A DNA stretch of 64,000 bases, from positions 558,001-622,000 of the forward strand of contig JAGTXO010000004.1 of the NCBI GenBank assembly GCA_019448385.1. The letters are read 5' to 3'. Below the pieces are notes generated by a model. The model saw only the letters and a program-made list of their open reading frames with translations. It ran no database searches and was not told the DNA's origin. The translations under genes were made by a program, and so were the position numbers. Source of the stretch: Diacronema lutheri. Lineage: Eukaryota; Haptophyta; Pavlovophyceae; Pavlovales; Pavlovaceae. Positions 10,120 through 19,900 of this stretch are shown in pieces; position 1 is the stretch's first letter, and every line of letters starts with the position of its first letter.

Positions 10120-11883
10120 TCACCACCCGCGCCCTGCTCCTCCGCGCCCAGACAACACTGGCGCCGACCCGCCCATGATGTCCACCGCGGTGAAGTCCGG
10201 TTCGGACCCCGATTCGCTGCAGCTGCCCGCCTCGCAGTCGCTCGGCGCGTCGCGCGCCATGTTGGCCCCGTCGCCATCTGTCCACCGGCGCCGATCCGCC
10301 GCGGGCGTATGCACCACTTCAGCCGACGAGTCGTCAAGCGGGCATGTACTCAACTCGACGGGCACGTGTGTCTCCTCATTCTCCATCGTGCTGTCCATGA
10401 TGGGGAACGAGTTGAACGAGCTGGGTAAATGCGCGTTCTCCATCGTGCCGTCCACGACCTCGTCGGTGATGTCCTCCGGCTCCTCACGCTCGCGCGCGCC
10501 GACGCCGTGCGCTGCCCAGCCCCCCCGCGCGCCCGTGATGAGCGTGGCCGCCGGCATGTCGTCGTGCGAGCGCGTGCACGAGTTGCGCGCGGGCGGCGAC
10601 GCGTCGCCAAAGGACGCGTCGATGGCCGGGCTGACGGGCACGCGCATCACGCCGCCGTATGTCGCGCCCATCTCGGTGGCGCTTGAGGCGAGCGCATCGG
10701 TGCCGCGGAAGAAGCCCATTCCACCGCCATCGCTCACCCCGGGCGGTTCGCTCCACGGCGCGCTGCGCGAGGGTGCGCGCACGCTGCCGCCGACGACGGT
10801 GATGTCAAGCGGCTCACGCGCGGCTGTGACCGGTGCGCTGTCCAGCTCGCTGTGCGGCGTCGCGATTCGCGGCGGCGCACCGCCGTCGTCGTCGATGACG
10901 TCGATGTCGAGCGGCTCAGGCACGGCTGCGACCGGCGCACTGTCCAGCTCGTCGTCGACAGGCTCGGCTGCGCGCTCGGCTGGGACTGTTCGCCTCGCTA
11001 AGAAACGTCGGGCTCCGGCGGGCAGCGCGATCGGCAGCCCGTCGTCGTCGTCGTCGTTGTCGTCGTCGTTGTGGCCCGCGTCGGCCGTGGGCCCGCCCGT
11101 CGCATGCGCGGCGCGAAGCTGCGTAACGTACGGCGTGCTCTGCGCGTACATGACAAACTCGGCCATGTCTGCCTCGAGCTTGGCGGCGGATGCCGCGATG
11201 ACCTTGAACTTTGCGCTCGAGTCTGCCTCTTGCTGGACGAGGTCCTGAAGGATCGCGCGGCTTTGCGGCACGGAGCGTGACGCGTCGTCTAGCGCGGGCG
11301 GGCATGCGACGATCGCGGCTTCGACCTCGCGCACGATCTTCGCACCACGCTTGTCGGGCGAGAGCCTGCCCACGTTCGGATCCACAGGCTCGGCCGCGCG
11401 CATCGCCTTGACCTGGCGCTGCAGCGCGTCGAAGCGTCCCTCGAGCTCGGACGGCCGGGCATTTGCCAGCAGGTGCGCGACCGCGTGGTCGCCGGTGGGA
11501 AGCTCGGGGCCGAAGAAGACCTCGGGCGCCTCGTCGGCCGGATCGTTCCCATGCTCCACCTCTGACGGCCATGGCACCGCCTCCATCGCCGCGAGCATCC
11601 GCCCCGCGCGCTCCGCGGCGAGGGCGGCCTCGCGCGCGGCCGCGCGCACCTCTTCCGTCTTCGCCGCGACGGTCGCCTTTGGCGGCCCGCGCAGTGGGCG
11701 CGCCAGCTGGCTGCTGGTCGCGAATAAGCCCGGCATGCGCCTGCGCAGGGTCGCCTCGTGCGTCGCTGCGTGCGCCGCGAGGGAGGGGCGGTGCGCCCCT
11801 CCCATGTCCAACCGGCTTGAGGAGGTTAGCGGCATGGCCGTTGAGATGGTCGTAACACACGCCTTTTCAAACGCTCTTTCCAT
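10120..11883 (-). CDS. Large disordered acidic protein, unknown
   Basis: Single exon, 587 aa from ATG 11883 (MERAFEKAC). The first half contains predicted helices: EEVRAAAREAALAAERAGRM, then LEGRFDALQRQVKAM, then AILQDLVQQEADSSAKFK. The second half is low complexity with an acidic NDDDNDDDDDG run and a duplicated segment, in which ELDSAPV-A-EPLDI occurs twice. No enzyme motif is seen. The coding call rests on the long frame, sensible helical content and its placement in the strand-alternating layout. It starts only 41 bp from the divergent coiled-coil gene. Confidence 0.6.
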   Translation of the reverse strand: MERAFEKACVTTISTAMPLTSSSRLDMGGAHRPSLAAHAATHEATLRRRMPGLFATSSQLARPLRGPPKATVAAKTEEVRAAAREAALAAERAGRMLAAMEAVPWPSEVEHGNDPADEAPEVFFGPELPTGDHAVAHLLANARPSELEGRFDALQRQVKAMRAAEPVDPNVGRLSPDKRGAKIVREVEAAIVACPPALDDASRSVPQSRAILQDLVQQEADSSAKFKVIAASAAKLEADMAEFVMYAQSTPYVTQLRAAHATGGPTADAGHNDDDNDDDDDGLPIALPAGARRFLARRTVPAERAAEPVDDELDSAPVAAVPEPLDIDVIDDDGGAPPRIATPHSELDSAPVTAAREPLDITVVGGSVRAPSRSAPWSEPPGVSDGGGMGFFRGTDALASSATEMGATYGGVMRVPVSPAIDASFGDASPPARNSCTRSHDDMPAATLITGARGGWAAHGVGAREREEPEDITDEVVDGTMENAHLPSSFNSFPIMDSTMENEETHVPVELSTCPLDDSSAEVVHTPAADRRRWTDGDGANMARDAPSDCEAGSCSESGSEPDFTAVDIMGGSAPVLSGRGGAGRGW

Positions 11884-11924
11884 GGCGGCGCTGCGCGCCA
11901 AGCCGTAAGTTCGGGCCGAAAGCG
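11884..11924. promoter_or_regulatory. 41-bp divergent promoter gap
   Basis: The start codons of the acidic protein (-) and the coiled-coil protein (+) are separated by only 41 bp. The leaders must therefore be very short, overlap, or be driven from inside the neighbour. Confidence 0.45.
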
Positions 11925-13832
11925 ATGGACGGTGGCGGGGCGGTGCTCGCCTCAGGCGATGGGCTGCACGGGGAGGAGATCATTCGCATCCACGAGCTTT
12001 GGCAGCACACGAAGAATGAGCTCAAGGCCAAGGCGCGCGAGCTCGCCGAGCTCGAACGCACGCGCGCGATGGAGATTGAGCAGGTGCAGTCCGAGCACAC
12101 GAACGGCATGCGCGAGATGCAGGTGATCGCGATCGAGCTGCGCGACAAGACGCGCGTACTCGAGACGCAGCTGCAGGGTGCGCGCGAAGAGAACCGCCGC
12201 CTTGCCGAGCAGGCCGCCGATGCGCAGCGCAAGACGCGCGAGGCGCAGCTGCAGGCGGAGACGCAGACCTCGAGCGCGCGCCATTACGAGCAGCGGATGG
12301 GCGAGCTGCAGGAGTCGCTGCGCACGCTGCAGCGCGAGAGAAAGGAGGTGATCGACAAGTCGTACGCCGATTTCCGTCGGCAGGAGGACGGTCTTGCGCA
12401 GCGCGAGCTCGCGATTGGCCAGCTCGAGGGGCGGCTCCGGACGGCGCAGCACGATGCGCGCACCGCGCGCGAGGAGCGGCAGCTCGAAGCGGACCGCGCA
12501 CGCGAGCAGCTGCGCCGATTTGAGGACGCGGACCACGCGAACCGCGAGCTCTCCAAGCAGCTCGGCGCCGCGCGCGAGCAGCTCAAGTTCTTGCAGATCT
12601 CGCGGCGTAACGAGTCGCAGCTACACGCCATCGTTGACCAGTTGCAGCTTGACAACGCGCGCCTCGTCAAGATCCTCGCGGCGACGGACGAGTTCAAGGA
12701 GTTTGTCGACTACGCGGACGATTCGGCGGGGCTGAGCTACATCGCGCCGAGCGCGAGCGCCGGCATCAGCGCCGCGCTCCGCGCCGACGCGGCGCAGCGG
12801 ACCGCACGTCCGGTGCGCGGCGCGGCTGCGGAGAAGGAGGGGTGGGTCCCGTCGGACGCGTACACCCTCGCCAACGAGTTCCGGCACGAGCACACGCCAG
12901 GCGTGCCGCCCGAGGTGTTCGCCGACCTGCTCCTCCGGCTCAACGCCGTCTGGCGCCAGCGCGAGCAGCGGCGCGTCGCGCGCCTCAAGGAGCGTTTCCG
13001 TGAGGAGCGCGCGCGGCTCTCGCGGAGGCACGCGCACGCGCTGCCATTTGAGGTCGTCGCGCAGGAGGCGGAGGTCGAGAGGCTCAAGCGCGAGCTGCGC
13101 GCCGTGCGGCTGGGCGTCGGCTCGGGCCGACGGCGGCTCAACGAGACCGAGGAGAAGCTCTTCGAGGCCAGCCTCGCCGCCGTCGAGTCGCTCTCCGCCC
13201 AGGCGCGCCGCGCCGCGCGCGCCGCGCGAAGCGCAGAACGTGGCCGGCCGCGCTGCGCGCCGCACGCGCCGCACGCCGCGCTCGGCGCTGAGGCGCGCGA
13301 TGCCGCGTGCCGCGCCGCGCCGCCGCGCAGCTCGCGGCGTACAAGGACAAGGAGGAGATGGTGCGAGCGGGCGCGGAGCAGCATGGCGGCGCGGCCGAGG
13401 GCGCGCGGTACGTGGACGGGGCGGCGGCGGCGTCGCGCAAGGCCGCCGAGATGGTGGACGTCCTCTCCGACAAGGTGGGCGTGCTCGTGCGCGAGTTTCA
13501 GCAGAAGACGGTCGCGCTGCCGCGCGACGACCCCGACATTTTCATACGACTGGTCCGCGTGCAGGGCTGGTTCCTCGAAAACCTCGAGCGCAGGCTCAAT
13601 GCCGCAAAGTGCGGCGCGAGTCGCAGTTCGCCGCGCCGCGTTGCGCCTCGCCGCGCGCGTGTGCACGCGAGACGTGCTGAATTGCGGCTTGGGCTCGCGC
13701 GCGCGCCTGCCGCTGCCGGCGCCGCGCAGGGACCGCATTCGTAACCTCGCCTTCGAGCTGCAAGCGGAGGTGTCCGGCACCGATGGCGACTATTACGACG
13801 AGCGGAGCGGCGCGGACGATGACGACTTTTGA
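11925..13832 (+). CDS. Coiled-coil protein
   Basis: Exons 11925-13202, 13331-13608, 13730-13832; 552 aa. About 230 N-terminal residues form continuous coiled coil (ELAELERTRAMEIEQVQSEH and similar heptads). A globular piece with GWVPSDAYTLANEFRHEHTP and LLLRLNAVWRQREQRRVARL follows, then more coiled coil and an acidic tail ending GADDDDF. Such architecture is common in centriolar and ciliary proteins, but no specific family is claimed. Intron 1 appears to use a GC donor (CAG|GCGCGC) in phase 0, giving SLSAQ-LAAYKDKEEM. Intron 2 (GTGCGG) joins NAAK-DRIRNLAFELQ in phase 2. Confidence 0.75.
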   Translation: MDGGGAVLASGDGLHGEEIIRIHELWQHTKNELKAKARELAELERTRAMEIEQVQSEHTNGMREMQVIAIELRDKTRVLETQLQGAREENRRLAEQAADAQRKTREAQLQAETQTSSARHYEQRMGELQESLRTLQRERKEVIDKSYADFRRQEDGLAQRELAIGQLEGRLRTAQHDARTAREERQLEADRAREQLRRFEDADHANRELSKQLGAAREQLKFLQISRRNESQLHAIVDQLQLDNARLVKILAATDEFKEFVDYADDSAGLSYIAPSASAGISAALRADAAQRTARPVRGAAAEKEGWVPSDAYTLANEFRHEHTPGVPPEVFADLLLRLNAVWRQREQRRVARLKERFREERARLSRRHAHALPFEVVAQEAEVERLKRELRAVRLGVGSGRRRLNETEEKLFEASLAAVESLSAQARRAARAARSAERGRPRCAPHAPHAALGAEARDAACRAAPPRSSRRTRTRRRWCERARSSMAARPRARGTWTGRRRRRARPPRWWTSSPTRWACSCASFSRRRSRCRATTPTFSYDWSACRAGSSKTSSAGSMPQSAARVAVRRAALRLAARVCTRDVLNCGLGSRARLPLPAPRRDRIRNLAFELQAEVSGTDGDYYDERSGADDDDF

Positions 13833-13923
13833 ATGTGGATGCGCGCGCGTCTGTAGAGTGGAAGCTACGGCGGTGCTTCTCAGGTGATCTGTTGGTGTAT
13901 GCCAGCTTTGCCAAGTGCCAACG

Positions 13924-16900
13924 TCAACCGTTAGTCAGCTCCGTCGAAAGGCGACCGGTGCCGCCCACGAGCGCCGTCGGCTGCGTTGCGAGCACGTGCA
14001 CCCAGCGAAGCCGATCCTTCGCGGCGGCGGCGAACGGCAGTGGCACGGCGGGCGCGCCAGCAAGCGCAGGTGACCCCGCGTTGGCGCCGTCGGGGCCGCG
14101 CGCCTCGTCGAGCAGCGGCGTGTAGCGGCGCGCGCCTCGCTGCGAGGCCGGGCGGATCGCACCGTTGGGTGCGCTGAACGCGCTGCCGACCCGGCCGAGC
14201 ACCTCGACGAGGAGGAAGACGCTCGCGACGGCGCACGTGCCAAGGAGCACGCGGAACGCCACCTGCGCGTCCTCACTCATCGCGGCCACGCCGCCAAAGA
14301 GTGGCGCGAAAAGGAGCGCGGCGGCCGTGCCGCCCGAGGCGGCTGCGCAGTGTGCCGCCATCTCGCGCCACCGAGCGCGCAGCTCGGCGCGCATCGTCGC
14401 GCCGATCGAGTGGAGCGTCGTATGGCTGAGCGAGAGGAGGAAGAGAGTGCGGTGCAGCGTGCCGTTGCGCACCCACGCGGGGATCGCGGCGAGCGCCGCC
14501 GCCTCGCTCGACGAGTACGCCACGGACGGCGCGCGCGCACCGCCGCCCGCAGCTCTGCTCTCGCGCCGCCCCGCGCGCGCCGCCGGCACGCGGTCGCGCC
14601 ATGAGCTGCGCAGGGTGCCGAGCAGCGCGTGGCACGCGACGAGCGCAAAGCACGTGGCCGCCGCGCCGACAACGCTGAGTGCGCCGCGCGAGTGGCACAG
14701 CCAGAGCCACGCGCACGCGGACACGGCGGCGGACAGCCCGCCCAGCGCGCGCGAGACGAAGAGCGCGCACGACACGATCCCACCAATGTACCCGCCGCGC
14801 GAGACGTGCGTGGGCGATTCGTCGCTCGGCACGAAGAAGGCAACGCACGCACCGAGCGCGACGGCGATGCATGCAAGCAACACCAGCTCGATCAGCAGCA
14901 CGCACAGCGTGAACAGAGAGCGGGCGCTTATTCGCGCCGCGTAGAAGAGAGCACAGAGGGCCACGCAGCACGCGCCGCCGGCGCCGAGCGACGCGAGAAA
15001 GCCGTGCACGGGCATCGTGTCGTAGTCGTACGCGAAGAGCGCGCCGCAGCACGCGCCCGCCGCGGCGAGGAGCATCGCGCAGTCGCCCGCGACGTGCGCC
15101 CGCGTCCCGTACTCGTCGTCGACGTCGCTTCGGCCACAGCGCGAGCCCCGCGCCCCGCCCCAGTTCCCGCCGCCGCCGCTGACGCCGCCGCCCCTTGCCC
15201 CGCCCCCGCTCTGTCGGCCGCCGGCGGCACCGCCGGCGTCGCACGCGCGCCCGCTCGCGCACGGCGCGTGCCGGCACCATCGACCGCGCGCGCGCGCGCA
15301 CAGCTCAGCGGCTGTGCACAACACGGCCGCCGCCATTGCTCCAACCGGGATGGCGACGGACCCGCCCGCCGAGCGCGCGCCGACGCGCAGCCCGACGTCG
15401 CCGCCCGCCGTGGCGCCGATGGCCGCGCCGCCGATCGCGCAGAGCGCCAGGACGAACGCGGGCGCGTCCGCCTCCCAGCTCACCTCCGCCTCGCCGCTCG
15501 CGACGCTCGCGCCCTGATCAATCGGCAGCCGCTTCCAACGGCGCTTGTGCCGCAGGTAGTCGAGCTCGGCGCGCGTCGCCGCGTCGGCGTGCGCGAGCCT
15601 GTCGCCGCACCGCTTCGAGCTCGCGCCGCGCGGTGCGGAGGTCGTGCACCACCAGTTCATGAGCAGGTCGATGTCGCAGATCGTGCTCGCGAGCGACTCG
15701 CGCCAGGCGTGGACGCGTATGCTCGTCACGCGCGCGTGGTGCTCTGAGATGACCGCGATGATCAAATTGAGGAGGAGCACCGAGATTAAAAAGGTGAAGA
15801 GGAAGAAGAGGCAGACATCGACGGCCTGCTCCTGGAACGTGTCCACGTCAAAATCGCCGAGCATCACGCCCCACGCCGAGACGAGCACCGAGGTGAACGT
15901 CGAGAAGTCGTCCGCGGCCTCGCAGACCGGCGCCTTGCCCTTTGCGACCGCCCACTCGCACGGGTGCGCGGTGCCCTCCTCCTCCCACCACTGGCGCGAC
16001 CGTTCGCTCAGTCGAACGTAGAGCGCGAGCCCGAACGACAAGATCACGATGAGCATTACGACCAAAAAGTGGTACAGCTCGACGAAGACGCGAGTCACCA
16101 TGTTGACGATCTCCGCCATGCCGGGCAGGGCGCGCAAGGTGCCCAGCACTCGAAAGGCGAGCATCACCATCGCAAACGCCGCCTGCCGCCGCGGCAGGTC
16201 GCACGGCGCACGGCGCGAGACGCGCACGGCGCCCTCAGGCAACGGCGCGCTCTGCGGCGCGGCGCGGCGCGCGGCGCGCCTCGGCGTGACGGGCCTGAAG
16301 CTAGCCCGCCCCGCAGTCGGTAGAGAATGGGGGGTGTGGGGTGTGAAGCGAGCGGCGTGAGCGTGCGCACCCAATCCGAGGTTGCACGATCGTGGTTACG
16401 CTCGCAGTGCGGCCTATTGGTCGGGCTCAAGCCAAGCAGGCGCTCGCGCGGCGTCGCGTTGTGGTCGGCGCAGCGGAGGTAGACGCACGACGCGAACGTG
16501 GACGAGATGATCAGCCCCCAGTCGAACAAATTCCACACGTCCTGCGTGCGCGCGCACGCGCGCGCGCGTGGGGGCGCCCGTCCCGCGCGTGAGGCGGTGA
16601 GAGCGCGCGCGCGGGCGGGAGCTGCGTGCGCCGCGCGGTCAAGGCGGTGGCGACTCGCGCGGTGGGGCTGCGCCGGGTGCTGCGCGCACGAAGAGATAGG
16701 ATTTGGCCGTGCCCGTCGCGCGAGCAGTCAGTCGCCAGACGAGCAGCTCGCGCAGCACGAAGATGGCGTTGATGACAACGATGAGCTTCGCCGCAAAGCC
16801 GACGACGGACGAGATGTGGTGCAGCCGCAGCTCGCCGCCAAGCACCGCCAAATTGTCCTCCTCGTCGAAGGGCGAGAGTAGCAAGAAGACGAGCGACATG

Positions 16901-19900
16901 AGCACGTATAGGCACAGCACGCACGCTTCGGCGAGAAACCAGCGGCATGCGTACCTGCGCGTGTGCGCGCGCGCATGGGCGACGCCCGGTCACAAGCACG
17001 CAGTCGGTGGCGCGCGAGGTGCCGAAGGCTCGACCGTTGACTCGGCGCGCGGTGGCCAGCATGGCGGCGGAGGTGCGAGGCAGGTGGGCGTCCACTGGTT
17101 CGTGCGCGCCGTGCCGCGCGGCGGATCGGCTTGGCTCGGATCGCCAAGGCGGGGCAAGGCGGGGCAAGGCGGGGCAAGGCGGGGCAAGGCGGGGCAAGGC
17201 GGGGCAAGGCGGGGCAAGGCGGGGCAAGGCGGGGCAAGGCGGGGCAAGGCGGGGCAAGGCGGGGCAAGGCGGGGCAAGGCGGGGCAAGGCGGGGCAAGGC
17301 GGGGCAAGGCGGGGCAAGGCGGGGCAAGGCGGGGCAAGGCGGGGCAAGGCGGGGCAAGGCGGGGCAAGGCGGGGCAAGGCGGGGCAAGGCGGGGCAAGGC
17401 GGGGCAAGGCGGGGCAAGGCGGGGCAAGGCGGGGCAAGGCGGGGCAAGGCGGGGCAAGGCGGGGCAAGGCGGGGCAAGGCGGGGCAAGGCGGGGCAAGGC
17501 GGGGCAAGGCGGGGCAAGGCGGGGCAAGGCGGGGCAAGGCGGGGCAAGGCGGGGCAAGGCGGGGCAAGGCGGGGCAAGGCGGGGCAAGGCGGGGCAAGGC
17601 GGGGCAAGGCGGGGCAAGGCGGGGCAAGGCGGGGCAAGGCGGGGCAAGGCGGGGCAAGGCGAGGCAAGGCGGGGCAAGGCGGGGCAAGGCGGGGCAAGGC
17701 GGGGCGGGTGCGCGCGCGCACGTGTGCCATTTGGCGTCAATGAGGGCGATGGCGGCGGGCGTCTGCAGCAGCGAGCCGGCGGCGCGCGAGTACACGATAA
17801 GCGGCAGGATGTCGCGACACGCGAGCGCGTCCTTGATCCCGAGCCGCAGCGCGATCGTCGGCACGGCGGCGGTCAGGTGCTCGCTGAGTACAGCCATGTC
17901 ATGCCACACGTCCGGCGGGTCGCGCTCGGCGCGCGAGCGCGTGATGAAGCCACCGGCGGGCACGCGCGCGCGCCAGCCGACGAGCTCGAAGAGTGCGTCG
18001 AGCCGGGGCGACGCGGCGCGCAGCATCCGGCGGTTCCAACCGTTACCCTCCATCATGGCCGCGCGCCGGCATGATTCAGCGATGGCGGGATGGACGGCCT
18101 CCAGGCCGAGCGCGTCGAGGAACTGCGAGAGCATGAAGGGGAAGCGGTCGAGGAGCAGGAGCACGTCGGTGACGTGTAGCACGGTCGAGAGCGAGTGCGC
18201 CTTCGCCTTGAGCTGCACCATGTACCGCAGGATGAGCTTGACGCTCTCCGTATCGGCGCGCGCGATCGCGAGGTGGAGCGCCGAGATCTCCGAGGAGGCC
18301 TCGTCGTCGCACGCGCTCATGCGCAGCACGGCGAACGGGTGGCCCCAGTCGCACGCGGCGCTCACGAGGAGCAGCTGCCGCAGCGCCTCGTGGTTCGCGC
18401 TCGCGACCGCCTTGAGCACGAGCGCGTGCGCGTTCGCCGCGAGGCGCGTCGGCCAGAGAAGTGTGAGCTCCTGCCAGAACGGGTCGGACGCGTGCGCGCA
18501 GCCGAACGGCTCGGCGGCCTGGTCGTCCGAGTCGGCGGTGCGCTCGGCCGCCGCGCCGATGGCGCTCTCGTCACGCCGAAGCACGATGCCGCCCTGCTCC
18601 AGCCAGCGGTGGACGACCGCGCGGCCGAACGCGAGCTCGAGCGCCGCGCGCGAGACGCGCGGCGACGAGTGGACGAACGACCCGAAGCCCGGGTCCTCGC
18701 CGAGGAAGAGCGACTCGGAGAAGCCCTGCACGCTGCCACTGCCGCCGGCCGCGGCCACCGCGCTCGAGACGAGCGGCGGATCGAAGCGGTGAATGTTGCT
18801 CTCTGCACGCAGACACCATTCTGCAGGCCACGACCTGAGGGCCCCATCCGCCCCGCCCGTTAACAGCTGCGAGCCCGACGGCGTAAAGGCGCACGCGTTC
18901 ACCGCGAGCTGGCAGTGCTTGCCGCCAATCGCGTCGCCGAGCGCAACGAGGCCCGTCGGTCGCCGCCCGTCGGCGCTCGCAGAGCCCGCGCGCATGATCC
19001 AAAGGCGCAGGTGGCCGTCCGCGCCCGCTGAGACGATGCGCGCGTCGTCGGGCGACGGCGCGAGGCTGCGCACCGGTGCGCCGCCGTGCGCGTTGACGCA
19101 GACGCGCTGCGCGCTCATCACGAAGGCGAGGCGCGAGCCCGACGTGCCCCCGCCGCCGCTGCTGCCAACCTCACCACCGACTGCGCGATGCACAAAGGCC
19201 ACCTCCCAGATCGAGATGTCAGAGGAGCGACCGGGGCCGGCCGCAACGAGCGTCCGCCCGTCCTTCACGAATGCCGCGGCGTGCAGCGAGCCGGCGAGCG
19301 GCGGCTCAACCGCCGCGTGCACGCGCCGCAGCCCCATTGTCCAGAAGCGCAAAGAGCTGCCCGCGATGCTACCGGCACCGAGCCCGCCGCCGCCGGCGCC
19401 GGCGCCGCCGAGCCCGCCGCTCAGCCCGCCGCCGCCCACGCCGCCGGGTGCGCCAGCGTGCCCGCTGTTCGCACGTGCGTCCGCGCCGGCCGCAGCGACG
19501 TGCGGCTCGCCCGTCTCGCCCGCAGAGAGGAGCACCGCGCCGTCGCCCTCCTCGTCGCCGCCGAGCGCGCTTGCACCCCAGCCGTGCACGTGCACCACGA
19601 GAGCGAGCGCGGCGAGCGCGCGGCCGTCGCGCGCGCGGCCGTGCGCGCGCGCGACGTGGACCTCGGGCGAGACCGTGCCGAGGCCGCGGTGGCTTTCAAG
19701 CGCGCACGCCGGCCCCTCCATGCGCGAGAGGCGCACCGCCTCGAGCATTGCAGCCACGTCCCAGCGCAGCAGGTTGCCCGCGATGTCCGCCGTGTACAGC
19801 TTGTCGTCGGTCGGCGAGAACGCGACGCCACGCGCGGCGATGCCGTGCACAAGCACGTGCGCGACGGGCGTACCCGCCGCGGCAGGCGCGAGGTCGGCGG

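Noticed and set aside
16511-18792. Several long frames on both strands through the 10-bp repeat, reading as Pro/Ala/Leu/Cys or Gly/Lys/Ala/Arg repeats
   Set aside because: A stop-free 10-bp unit is open in several frames. The array lies in an intron that splices cleanly from DAKWHT to YACRWF.
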